From NCBI RefSeq assembly GCF_025024155.1, contig NW_026251740.1, positions 1 through 64,000 of the forward strand: DNA of 64,000 nt, in the 5' to 3' direction. The notes below the pieces were generated by a model. It was given only the letters and a program-made list of their open reading frames with translations, was not told the DNA's origin and did no database searches. The position numbers and the translations under genes were made by a program. The stretch comes from Gamsiella multidivaricata. Taxonomy: Eukaryota > Mortierellomycota > Mortierellomycetes > Mortierellales > Mortierellaceae. Numbering within the stretch: the stretch's first letter is position 1; the number at the start of each line of letters is the position of its first letter. This document shows, piece after piece, positions 10,940 to 28,284 of this stretch.

Positions 10940-13926
10940 GGCTTTGTCTCAACCTATGACCAACTCACTCGCAATTTGTTGGTCGATTCCCTCTTCGCGT
11001 CGCTTCTTCTTCCTACGTCGGTCACAGTCTAAAACGGAAGTATAAACGAGTGCATTTCTTTTCTTATGGTTCATGACAGGCAAAGGCTGGCCATACCTTG
11101 GTAACGTCATTTGAAATTGATGACCGGCAATGGCGCTTCAGAAAACGCGCTTTACGAAGAAACGCTCAGGGCTGGTATAAGTAAATCGGCGTCTACAAAG
11201 TCGATGCCGTGCTCCGTTTTGTAGAAAGTCGTATCTGGGCTGAGATCTTGGGATGATGAAATTTTAGACAAGGATGAAGATGAGTAAATGGTTTTTGAGA
11301 AAAACGCTCGTGGTCAGTGTAAGCGAACTGGTGCTTGAGAAGACAACTGCTTGCTCCGATGTGCAAAAAGTTGATTCGGCAGCGAGATTCAGGGGTGATG
11401 AAGAAGTGACAAAACTTTGTAGCGGTGTAGGTCCTTCAAAACAAACGATGGAAACACGCTGTAAAGCCGTGCCATCTGAGTTCAGTGGAGTCCTCAATGG
11501 CATTGTAGAGCCTGGAGGATAGCATTCGTATTGGGAGAGCGTTTTTTTGTCACGTACAATCTAACTATCGTTGGTGGGTCTATTCACGGAAAGTACCAGC
11601 ATCATCTCAAAGGATATCGGGGGTTGTGCTCCATGTGGACGCAGAACTGTAACTGTCCATAGTTTCCTGCATTGCTTGGAAAAGCGATACGCGTCTGCAT
11701 CTGTCTACAATCGATATCCTTGTTTATTGTTTGTTTGAATGCATAGAGCCATTGTTACCGACAGCAATGGCACATGACAGCTTCCAGAAATATTACGAGA
11801 ATTCGTCTACAAATCGAGATCCTTTGATGGCTCTTACTCTTGCTCTTGCTTTTGCTCTTTCTGTGTCCAGGATATCACACTAAAACCATGACGACAGAGG
11901 CAACAGGTAACTCAAGCGATGTGCGTCCGTATTTTGATGCGAGGAACCGCCTGCAAGGGGGAGAGAGGAGTGGGTCTTTTGCTGATAAGACGGGGTTGCT
12001 GTTGAGTCGACCTTGGGAACACAAATGACATTGGTGCTCAATAGTGTACAGCTTCGAAAAGACCTTCCAGCGCAATTGCCGAAGTTATGTTACCGATGCA
12101 CGCCAATAAACGCGTACCTTGCAGGGTTTCCCACCATCCCTCCACGATGCGTTTATGTCGAAGTACAAATGGACTGAACGGAGTCAGAGTAAATTACTGT
12201 GCGACATGAACGCTCCGCAATGCGAAAATCAATTAGAAAAGAGAGTAATGGTGAGCTGCGACACGACACAAAATGACGAATAAAAACGGAGCGGATGGGA
12301 TCAAGGAGAAAAGGGATGTCCAAATCCACATCTTTTTTTCTCTTTGATGGCCATTTTTGCTCGTGTCTGTTTGTGAGCACAGTGCGGTAGACGATGGCTG
12401 CTTTTTGCATGGTTGCCGCTTTCACCAAACAACACGCGCATACATGTTCTCGTTTCGCTGCCGGCCCTCCCCTGCGTTTTGTTTGCAACATCCATCTGGT
12501 TCAGTCTAGTCTTGTCTAGGCTATCTAGCCCGCGATGGCAAGTGTGTGCCTGGGCGCACAGTCCAGTTCAAACATGACATACATTGCAGCCCGGCCTCCT
12601 CCCCTGGGCAATCGATCCTTCTCCGAGACAATGAGAGGTGCACAGGCGCTCTTTGTTAATCTTCTCACTCCTATGCGTCCCTGTTTGTGTAGACGCGTCT
12701 GGCAACACCTCCGCCCTCTGCTGCCGTCGTTCTCCCTTCTTTTTTGTTGCTGCTGTTGTTGTTGTTGTTATTACTGGTGCCGCTGTTGCCGCTGTGGTAG
12801 TTACTGCTGTTTGTTGTTGTTTGTCGTTAATAACACATCGAGAGCGAGGACCATGCCTCTCCTTACTTTTTAATGTTCTTTTTTCCTACTCGCCTGGATG
12901 CAATAACGAACCATCCACATACACAAAGCAGACATTTTGCGGGCTGTTGAAACCATCTTCACCCTTTATTTCTCTTGCCCTCGTTCAAAAAGGGTTTTGT
13001 GCTTCTGTTGCCTACATTATCATTGTTATTATCATCATCATCATCATCATCATTATTATTATTCACCAGCCTGACCTGACCAGCTGGCTGGCCATATAGG
13101 GTGTGTTCCTGGCTGACCGACCGACTGACTGGCTGACTAGCCTGACTGCCTGACTGACTGGCGGAGTAAGGGTAAGAAAGGAATGATCGTCCCTGACCGA
13201 AGGGAAGACAACACCTGAACCGGCACATTGGCCAACAAACAGGCAGTGTAACAAGCATCCATTGCAGACTATATAACATCTGTCCATTCTGCACGCCTTC
13301 TTGTGTGCGACTGTGTGGCCCCCATAGCATTGTCCCCCACCGACCCCTCCACGACGATCATCCGCCATTACGACACAAACGACAGCAAACGACCACCACA
13401 CTGTAAAAAAATAATAACCGCACTTTCCCTTTCATTTCCCTTCCCTTCCCTCTCTCCCCTCTTGTTAATTGTTTTTGTTCCCAGCACCTTTGAGGCATTC
13501 ATTCATTCCTCCCCTCCTTCCCTGGTCCTTGCTCATTCCACTCCATTCTCAAGAAGGCTCACCCGTCCCTCCCTTCCCTTTCTCTTTCTTTGTTCCGTCG
13601 CTCTTCAAGTCCGTCCTTCCCTCCTCCTCTCCTCCTCCCCTCCCCCCTCGTCCTCAGCATTCCCCCTCCCACCGTCGCAACCCCATACTCATTCGTCACA
13701 TTCGCGCCCATTCCATTCCATCCAAACAGAACTTTCCGCCGACTGAATTCTCCCCCTGCTGTCTTCCTTACGTATCGAACTCTTGTGTTCGAGTAGAGAG
13801 TACGCGGCAGGTTTTTTTTATTCTTTTTTTTTTTTTATCTTTACGTCCGCTCTTCCGGCACCATTCCACACTTTTGTCTCTTCCCACTCCGTCGCCCTTT
13901 CTTCCCTCCGCACCACAGCTATCACT
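10940..13926. other. Gene-poor region upstream of the kinase gene
   Basis: No convincing gene is seen in about 3 kb. The part 10940-11510 carries more minus-strand fragments (for example a Ser/Thr-rich frame at 11503-11264) that may belong to the same decayed element. From 12630 to 13100 there are low-complexity GTT/GCC and ATC repeats that produce long but meaningless frames. From 13430 to 13920 the plus strand is strongly CT-rich and C-rich, as in other promoters here, and probably contains the promoter and leader of the kinase gene. Confidence 0.5.
13028..13063. repeat. ATC/ATT trinucleotide microsatellite
   Basis: A run of atc triplets followed by att triplets occupies this stretch. It explains the Ile-rich and Asp/Asn-rich hypothetical frames on the two strands. 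Confidence 0.9.
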
Positions 13927-20318
<6,392 letters not shown>

Positions 20319-20713
20319 TAATGGTCTTTTTTTTATCTCCTTTCTTCTTAATTATTATTATCTTTTTGTATTTTTTCATGACGATAAAAGAAAATAAAAA
20401 AAAATTGAGCGATCCGCGTATGGCGCTATAATATACTTTTATGCACTTTGCCGCTACCTTTGATGAAGGAATAATGTGTTTCACAACCCCTGCAAGAAAA
20501 TCCACATAAAAAACACTTGGAGCCTAAAGAACAGACCCCCCCCCATCCCCCCACCTCCTCATGAAGCTGCCGCCATGCAAAGACAGAAAAGGTATTAGTT
20601 AGGCAATAGACTCGAGTTTCAGGCTAAACGAACTACATGGATTTCCTATGGGAATTGGCTGGCATGCTCAGCACAGCAAATGGATTTCCATCGTCAAAAG
20701 AAAAACAAAAGAA
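20319..20713. other. 3' region of the kinase gene
   Basis: This AT-rich segment follows the kinase stop codon and includes an AATAAAA word near 20393 in a run of A, a likely polyadenylation signal. A C-rich patch lies at 20537-20553. No gene is seen before the tRNA. Confidence 0.5.
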
Positions 20714-20785
20714 TGATCTACGCAGGGGTCGAACCTGCAATCTCCTGATTCGTAGTCAGACGCCTTTCCATTGGGCCAGCAGACC
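20714..20785 (-). tRNA. tRNA-Arg (anticodon ACG)
   Basis: The reverse strand folds into a 72-nt cloverleaf without an intron. The acceptor stem pairs GGTCTGC with GTAGATC, with an A discriminator base. The anticodon stem pairs TCTGA with TCAGG around the loop CTACGAA, giving anticodon ACG, which reads CGU (and CGC/CGA after conversion to inosine). The T arm is GCAGG-TTCGACC-CCTGC and the variable loop has five bases. CCA is not encoded, as expected in a nucleus. A T-rich stretch on the coding strand after the 3' end (20713 downward) can terminate RNA polymerase III. Confidence 0.96.
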
Positions 20786-20862
20786 TATTTTGTTGAAATA
20801 ATGGAGAACTTTGATTAATATAAAGCCAAAAATATTGACAATTAGCAAAACTGTGGATTTTA

Positions 20863-20885
20863 GGGCACCTGGGGCCCCAGTGCCC
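20863..20885. repeat. 23-bp near-perfect palindrome
   Basis: The sequence gggcacctggggccccag followed by tgccc is an inverted repeat broken by one extra base. It stands out in an otherwise AT-rich stretch about 80 bp upstream of the tRNA-Arg gene. Its role is unknown. Confidence 0.7.
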
Positions 20886-21036
20886 TCCCAGAATGACCGT
20901 ATACTGTACAATAGATTACTAAGTATTTTTTGAGCCGCCATAACAAGAGATTGCTCCAGGAACGAGCTGAGAAAACCGATATTTGGGAATTTTATGCTCG
21001 TCGACCATGCAAACGGGAGCTGCCCTGGTCCCGTAC

Positions 21037-21054
21037 TCGACCCAGACGCAGCGG
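21037..21054 (+). repeat. 5' copy of an 18-bp target site duplication
   Basis: The 18 bases tcgacccagacgcagcgg occur here and again, without mismatch, directly after the poly(A) tail at 22376-22393. The flanking bases differ at both ends, so these are the limits of the duplication made when the LINE copy was inserted. Confidence 0.88.
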
Positions 21055-22332
21055 GACGCAACGCAGCACCATGATTTGAAATGCCACGCACAGTTTGCAA
21101 CGCACAGTGCAGACCTGGACTTGAGGAGGATACTGAAGTTGCAGTCCGCGGTACGGCACCATTATCAGTGGACATTGCAGCATCGAACGAGGACCTACAT
21201 CAAGGATTGGCGGTCGGTAGCATGGGCGCCCACGCTACGGATCTTACACGATAACAACCCGCCAAAGCGCTTATACACCAGCCTGGAAGACTGTCGTTTA
21301 CGTTCGCACAGGATCAAGAAGCTGCATGGAGATTTGCCGACATTGCAGGCGATGAAGAAACGACATCCAGATACCTACCAAACGGACATATGTCGTAGGT
21401 GTGAGAGGGAACCAGAGACGAACGATCATCTTTGGCGTTGTTCAGCTACCTTGTGCGACCAGCGACAAGAGTGGAGGGACGCGGTGGAGGAAGTGGAGTT
21501 GAATGGATATCGTGCATGGAGACAGGCAGTGCGAAAATGGGAACAGGAGAGAGAGGAGGCCGAACGGAAGGACAAGCCCTTCACTGCGACTTGTCCCAAC
21601 TTCTCGGCAACAGGAACGAAGGCTATCTGGGAGTCAATGCAGTGGATTCAGGGGACGGCGGAAAGGCGAGGGACATATCGGGTTGCGGAAGAAGAGGAGC
21701 CGGAGAGTGAGGCAGATTGGGAGGTCAAGGACTTATACCGAGGTTTGGTGCCAACGGGACTCATTGAGACCTGGAAGCAGCTATTTACCACCACTAAGTG
21801 GATTGCGACGATCATGGTGACAAAGTTCGTGAGCAGGATCGAAGAATTTGGCAGGACCAAGATATGGAACAAACGATGCGAGGACACTGTCGCCTGGGAA
21901 AAGTCAGTTGGAATCACCTTCATGAGCAAACGCGCCGGAGGACGCAACGGTGATCGAGGACACCAACGTAGTGTTGGTGATTTCTCTGATTTGAAAGGGA
22001 GACGGTTACTTGCAACGGAGATCCAGGAAGGTAGACGGACCGCGGATTATAGGGTGCTACAGCATTGCTTGGGGCGAGGGAAGTTGGACATAATGGAGGG
22101 GTTATTCGGTTTAAAAACAACTTTATTAACATTGGATCTGGATTAGGAGACGTGTATCGCGCAACAGGTCACGCAGGAGTTAGGTTAGGCTAGCTATGCG
22201 ACATGGGTTATGAATTTGACGCCTCAAGCCAACATAGTTGGTAGGGGATGCGGCTCTGCCGTGCATGGAAGGCATCTATGGCTTCAAGGCCTTTGCGGAC
22301 CATGCGTCTTGTGCTCATGGGGATTTATGTTA

Positions 22333-22375
<43 letters not shown>
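21055..22375 (+). mobile_element. 5'-truncated LINE (non-LTR retrotransposon) copy with poly(A) tail
   Basis: The element is bounded by an 18-bp direct repeat and ends in 41 consecutive A (22335-22375). It keeps an open frame through to a stop at 22144-22146, about 364 codons inside the element. This encodes the C-terminal end of a LINE ORF2 protein after the reverse transcriptase. Visible is a CCHC zinc knuckle, CRRCEREPETNDHLWRC, which in LINE proteins lies downstream of the reverse transcriptase or RNase H region. The rest is basic and Trp-rich and not further recognisable. Reverse transcriptase is missing, as expected for a copy truncated at the 5' end during target-primed reverse transcription. 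The open frame, long tail and perfect duplication suggest a recent insertion. It lies about 270 bp upstream of the tRNA-Arg gene. Confidence 0.88.
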
Positions 22376-22377
<2 letters not shown>

Positions 22378-22393
22378 GACCCAGACGCAGCGG
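22376..22393 (+). repeat. 3' copy of the 18-bp target site duplication
   Basis: This matches 21037-21054 exactly and starts at the first base after the poly(A) run. Joining the sequence before 21055 to that after 22393 gives the likely empty site. Confidence 0.88.
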
Positions 22394-22907
22394 ATCGGAC
22401 GCTGTTGGACTGCCTACAAGGGAGGAGGCGATTGACAACTATGGAGGGGATGGGGAAGATACCCTTCTTGTAACAAGTGTTTTCAGCTTTTAACACACTG
22501 ATGAGATGTGGCAATTGTTGCATAGGCCCTAGGGGCAGGTCCGGGGAATGTGACCTGTCTTTTGGCGACTGTGGATCGGCTCTACTTTGGTGGAAAGGAC
22601 GACTGTAGTAGATCATTGCTAGTTAGGTCCGATAGATTTGCAGGGTCAACCGACTCGAGAGACAGATTGTTACAGAAAATTGAGTCTTAAAACTTAGACG
22701 GAGTAAGGATAGAATGTCAGTGTCAATTGGGCGCAGCAATTCTCAGGGTCTATTTTTTTGCCAAAACATGATGCATCTGTATTTATTTTATTTTATTTTA
22801 TTTACAGAAACAGTAACAGGAAGCGCATTACGGGGTGAGATGCTCAAGAGAGATATTATGTACAATGATACCTGAGCTGCGGGACACATATGTCTTTTCG
22901 TTTTCTT
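22394..22907. other. Intergenic between LINE copy and arrestin gene
   Basis: This is the 3' part of the original target locus and the region beyond the 3' end of the arrestin-domain gene (-). Around 22780-22803 there is a repeated ttatt motif. I see no gene. Short frames just after the insertion continue only briefly. Confidence 0.45.
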
Positions 22908-25183
22908 CTAGATACTCTGCAGCCCAGCTTGAAGACTCTGCTGGACCTTTGAATGATGCATCTCCAGCAAAAGTTCCTTGCTCAGCCCCCTCGACTTTGG
23001 ACTCATCGATCGCCGACCTACCCTCGGCAGCGTATGGATTGCCATCGGTGACGTCGAAGGTGGCGACGGTGGCGGCGTCCCCAATCCCGAAGTCGACAAC
23101 GACCCTTTCCTCCGTGATTGACCTCCGCCGCCCCCACCGTCCCTGAACCTCGCAGGGACCCTGCTTGAATGTGAATCGTCCTCATCACTCTCCCCTGAAG
23201 ATGCCGATTTCCTTACAGCCTCCTGGATGATGTTCTCAATATCATTCTCATCTTCCTCCTCAACAATCAAGGTCTCGAGGCTCTTGAGGTGCTGCATCAT
23301 CTCCTCCTCGAATTTGTCCCGGACAAAGCGCGGTCGGTCCATCACATCCAAGTAGTTGGGGATCGGCCAGCGTAGCTGGCGCTCAGTGACACTGTAGGGT
23401 ACGGTGCCGACGATAACGGGGACAATTGGGAGTTGGACCAGAGTCGGCCATTTCAGGGTCGAGGTGAGGGTCGGGATCCTGTCTATGTGTAGATTCGCCT
23501 TGATGATCTTATCGACAGAGGTCTTGCGTGGTCCTGCGCGCGAGTTCGTATTGTCGTTTTCTGTTGCGTTTCCTGTTTCTGTTCCAGATTCTGCTCCCGT
23601 GGATCCTGTTGCGTTGCGAATTAAGGAGATGTCGACTGGAGGAGGGTTCCTCACGCTGGGTGTGAACCAGCTTGCCAAGCCCGAACCACGGCTTGCGATT
23701 GGTAAGGAGACTGAGAGGTAGTAGTCAACCTTGTACAGGGGTGTGATGACCTTGTTAGTCGTTGGAATGAGTCCTAGGTTGGAGGGGACTTTGAACTGAA
23801 CAGATTCTATCCATGTGGAGTCCTTATTGACTGTCTGGGATACGGGCAAGGTCACTGTGTGCACAGTCGTTGGCTCCGCGGTCAAAACAGAGGATGTTGT
23901 AGAAGGCGAGGAAGATGAGGCTGGGTAGGAGATAACACGGACCAAGCCGAGATGGATGGAGACCAGGTCAGTCTCGGACGAGTTGGTGATAGTGAGCGAC
24001 AGCGGTAGAGACTCGCCTGCGGTTGGATACAAGATGCAGATAGGGACGCAAGGATCGCCCATGGGCGGAGGGTGCGTGCGTTAGTCAAATTTGGTTCTCA
24101 TTGGTCGGAGGATGTACACTGAGCAAATCGATGGACATCGAAGGAACAACAAAAGTCCACAGGGACACAGACACAAAAACCGGCTGGTCTCAATTAAGGT
24201 AGATGCGGCGTAAAAAGTAGAAGAAAAATGCGCAAAAGACAATGGACGCACCTGGACAGACTCCGCGCTGAGGACTTTCGAGGGAAGCCTTGACGAGCGG
24301 CCGATTGGAGTACGGGTCCATGACCTGGGCCATCTCAATGACTGGAAAGTGAGGGATGGACGTCGGAATCAGCGGGAGGTATTTGAGGTGCACTGCAGGC
24401 GAGGAGAGCATGGCCTGGGTCGAAGGATCATCGGGGGTGGTCTGAAAGGAGAGTTCCGCGTGTAGAGAATAAACAACAAAGCGATCTCCGTCCTAATCAA
24501 ATGCAAGAGCAGCGGCACAAGTAATAAAGCTTGAGCGTCATTTAGGGAAAGTTATTTGATCAAAAAGGGCAAAAAGACAACAAGATAATCATGATGACCT
24601 CAAGTAGTATTTTTTTTGTAGAGATGAAATGACAATGTTGATAGGGGTGGATGGAGGAGAGTGTCTGCAACACACAGCATCCTTGCTTATCGGTAGAAAG
24701 GAGGCTTACCGTCATGGATGCGGGCAGGTTGACCCTCGGGAACTTTATGTTGAACATGAAGGTGTGCCTCTTGGGATGCAATGGCTCGTCCTCAACAAGC
24801 GTGTGTTCGATCTCAAAGAGGCTGTGCTGGTGAGGCCCAGTCCGCGGAGTGTTGTTTCCTTGTCCCTTTGATGAGGAATCTGAACTGACGCGGACTTCAG
24901 TTAATGAAGTCGATGAGGATGGCTGTGAAGAAGAATCAAAGTCGCACATGGGTATGGTGTGAAGACAAGAAAAGATGACACGGAGTCGACAGGGTGCCCT
25001 GATGGGCTTTGTGAGCTGCAGGTTCAGCTGTCCCTGGAAGACAGTTCCGGGGCCATGGTAGTTGTCGAGACTGCACCTGGTTGGAACCGAGATATAGAAG
25101 CCATTGGTGGGTGTGATGAAGGATCGCGCTAGGGCATCCTCAGACGTATTGAAGAACGGAAGTGCCTTTGCGAGTCGCAGCAT
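22908..25183 (-). CDS. Arrestin-domain protein (alpha-arrestin type adaptor)
   Basis: Three exons join in phase: 25183-24710, 24441-24252 and 24016-22908, giving 590 residues. Alpha-arrestins recruit ubiquitin ligases to membrane cargo or act in signalling. The N-terminal arrestin half has the strand pattern FYISVPTRCSLDNYHGPGTVFQGQLNLQL and TFMFNIKFPRVNLPASM; the C-terminal half begins VCPGESLPLSLTITNSS with VDYYLSVSLPI further on. Acidic, Ser-rich and Gly-rich disordered segments form the last 150 residues. No PPxY ubiquitin-ligase-binding motif is obvious in what I read. The ATG at 24062 is not a gene start: it lies at the end of intron 2, and the true acceptor at 24018-24017 restores the arrestin strand. 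Divergent from the MYND gene. Confidence 0.82.
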
Positions 25184-25879
25184 CTTCGTTCTATGCCTCC
25201 TCCTTTACTGCCAGTTCGTGTTGTTTTGTTGGGAGTTAGAAAGACGAAGGAGGGGGAGAGGAGGGTCGAAGCAGTAGACGGAAGTGATGGAATGAGCGAG
25301 GGCGATGGAGTGTGAGATGAGCGTAAAAAGGTTAAGTGGTTGAGAGCGAGCAAGAAGGAGAATTTTGTCCTTTTGTGCGACCGACCAAAGAGGAGACAGT
25401 TCACCGCCCCCACGTTTAACAAATTGCGCCCACTCCAGATCTAGATCCTCCGCCTTTCCACAACTACAGCCCATATCCACAACACCACCCAGCACCGGCC
25501 CCATATTCCTAGACAATACAACCCATGTTTATGGGATCTTAGTCCCTCAATTGCTACGCACATCCCAGTTGGCCACTTGTTTTTCATATCACGCGCTCAT
25601 GTTTCGCCAAAAATCCTTTTTGCGTTCTAAATATACATGTTGTTATCTATAACTGCATGATGGTCTATTTTTCTTCAACCTGCATGTTTGAAACCTTCCT
25701 CTTACTGCAATACAGAAGTTTGTACGTGCAAATAAGCCACGGCGGATCAGGGAGGACTCGAGCGTGGGCAACAGAAAGAAAGGGACGCCGTTCCTGAGTT
25801 CCCGACCGACCCCCAGCCTTTTTTATTCTTCTTCCTTCTTTACTTCTTCACCAACACATATCTCCCATTATCTATCGCC
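25184..25879. promoter_or_regulatory. Divergent promoter region, arrestin and MYND genes
   Basis: About 700 bp separates two start codons on opposite strands. The plus-strand side ends in a T-rich leader (25810-25850) just before the MYND gene ATG. The minus-strand side is CT-rich when read towards the arrestin start. I saw no additional gene. Confidence 0.5.
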
Positions 25880-28017
25880 ATGACTGACACTCAACCCGCC
25901 CCCGTTGCTATCGAGGACAGCGGTGTTCCCGAACTCGAGTCCGCCCCCGAGGACGCCACCAAGGTTGTCGAGCACGTCCACGGCCCCAATTGCAGCCACG
26001 ACCATGAGCACGACCATGAGCACGCCAACGGAGAGGAGCAACAACAGCTCGCTGGACAGAGGAATGACTTCGACCTCCTTGAGGTCAATGGCACCAAGGA
26101 CAAGACCACAGATCCCTTGGTCAAGGTGCGCATCCTGATCTTTTTCTCATCTCGAATTCTGGTACTTTTCTCATCTGCTTTTTGCAGTTTGCAAATCTGA
26201 CCAGATTCCCCTTCTTCGTACCCGCTCTCTATACCCATGGAATAGAAATACTTTGAGGCCAAGGAACTGTTTGCCAAAGCCAACGAACGCTTGAACGAGA
26301 TCCCCGAGGGTGCTGAGACTGAGTTGATCGAGAAGCACAAGGACGATATTGTCGCTGTGACCAAGGACCTCATGCAGGCTTTCTTGCTGGACGAGAAGGC
26401 CTGCCAGCTGAACCAGAGGATCCTCAAGCTGGCCGAGCAGTACGAGCTGTATGTCCAGACCTACAACCCCGAGGGCACCTCGACTGCCACCGTCGACTCG
26501 GAGGAAGAAGGTGCTGAGCAGCAGACTACCATCTACACCCGGGACTCTGTCATTTTTGGTAAGTGCTTTCCATGCTCTTGTCCTTGTCTTTGATCTGCAG
26601 CTCCGCCTCCACCTTGTTCGTTTCCATTTTCCCTTGTCATTGTGTTGGTTGGTTGAGCCATTAGAACATACCTGACTCATGTCAGTGGCCTGCCTGGTTG
26701 CAATGATCCCCACGATCTATGAGAACCCAATATATCAACGTTCTGCTCTTTCTTTGTTTGATCACGGTTAATCTGGCGTGGGGCTTGCTTGATGGCGGTG
26801 GGATAATGCACTCTTTAGCGCTTGCTGTTGTGTGAGAGCTCCATTGGTCCCTGACGTGCAATCAAGAGACGCCAAATAGATGCGCGGCTCTCATATATTT
26901 CCTTCAGTTTGATTTGCACCTATTATTTCTTGAATTCTTTGTTTGGACGCTCACACTTCCCCACCACCCATCATTCACATCATCGGTTGTCCCTGCAAAC
27001 ACTTCAATGTCACACGAGCCTTGTCCCAAACATTCTTCACTTCTTCCATGATTAACCCTGGATTCCATTGTAATGGTTGCTTGGCTACCCGTGCCTTATA
27101 GTCATCATGATCCTCTGGAGCGGCGGTCAGTTCGAGCATTGCATCCAGACCTTGACCTTCGCCATCCAGGAGTTCGAGAACATCAAGGGTCGTCTCTTGG
27201 AGCTCCGTTCCTCGTGCTACATGGCTCTTCGCAACTTCAAGGTAACAATGTCAAATTCGTGGCGTTGACGTCTGTCTGTCTGTCTGTCTGTTTGTTTGTT
27301 GGATGTAATCAAAGAATGAGCACTCCCACTTACTTGACATTTTTCTTTTTGTAACTGTAGGCCTGCAACGATGATCTTGAGACCGCATTGACGGTCGAGC
27401 CCATCAACGTCGAGAACCACTCTACCCTCGGTAACGTCTATTATGCCACTCACCAGGCCCAGGACGCCCTTCACCACTTCAAGTCCTTTGTCGAGGTCGC
27501 CCACCCCGACTCTCGCACCCTCCCCAACGCCTATTACGCTCTTGCTGTCTTGACTCTCCAGTCCGCACCCAGTGGCACGATCAAGAAGAAGAGCAACCAG
27601 GCGCTTAAGCAGGCTGCCGTGCTCAAGGAGGCCCAAGACTACTTCAAAAAGGCTCAGGAGGCCGATCTTCGTTTCAAGGAGCTGTATGGCGTCGTCACTG
27701 GCCTCAACGAGATCAAGAGAACCGCCTACGAGGCCTTCCAGATCCGTACTGCCAACCGCAATGGCTTCATCTCGACGGACCCTACTCCCGCTCTGTTGGA
27801 GGCCTCTGAGATCTTGAAGAAGTCGTTTAAGAATCCCGGTATTTCTTCATGCGCCAACTGTGGTCGCCCCGACAACGTTGCCAACGACACCCGCTCGCCC
27901 GATCAGAAGCCTAAGCCCTTGATCAAGTGCGCCAAGTGCAACAAGGTTGCCTACTGCTCCCGGCCATGCCAGATCACCCACTGGAACGCCTCGCACAAGA
28001 ACAACTGCAAAAAGTAA
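25880..28017 (+). CDS. MYND zinc-finger protein with helical repeats
   Basis: Four exons join in phase: 25880-26125, 26246-26558, 27102-27241 and 27361-28017, giving 451 residues. The C-terminus is a MYND finger: CANCGRPD, then CAKCNKVAYCSRPCQ, then HWNASHKNNC, which supplies the Cys and His zinc ligands. MYND fingers bind short proline-rich peptides and act as protein-interaction modules. The middle is helical and looks like tetratricopeptide-type repeats (for example the AYYALAVLTLQSA and LKEAQDYFKKAQEADLRFKELYG regions). The N-terminus is acidic with a His/Asp-rich patch (HDHEHDHEH) that could bind metal. Intron 2 is 543 bp; intron 3 holds a tctg/tttg microsatellite at about 27270-27300. 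Precise function unknown. Confidence 0.86.
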
Positions 28018-28284
28018 CTGGACTCTAGCACTTTTAAGGCCGCGTGATCTTTGCTATTCGTTTCTTTTTTTTTCTTGTTTATTTTCAGTATGTCTTTTTT
28101 ATTTACATATCACGGGAAAAGAAAGGCAGACACTTAGGACGTAGAAAGAAGTGCTCTTGTAATCATGTATAGAGAATATAAAAAGATATTCAAATATTCA
28201 TGTTGTTCGTTGCTGCGGGGCGCAAAGTACAAACTATAGTATACAATTGCTCTGGCGACATGATATAGCGCTGGCCGTGTTGCA

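Noticed and set aside
12535..13746. Several long frames on both strands
   Set aside because: They consist of translated GTT, GCC, ATC and CT-rich simple repeats without conserved motifs.
22210..22493. Lys-rich frames across the poly(A) run
   Set aside because: The Lys run is the translated poly(A) tail of the LINE copy.
22908..24062. Gene start at the ATG at 24062
   Set aside because: The codons between 24062 and 24017 lie at the end of an intron; the acceptor at 24018-24017 joins in phase to the upstream arrestin exon.
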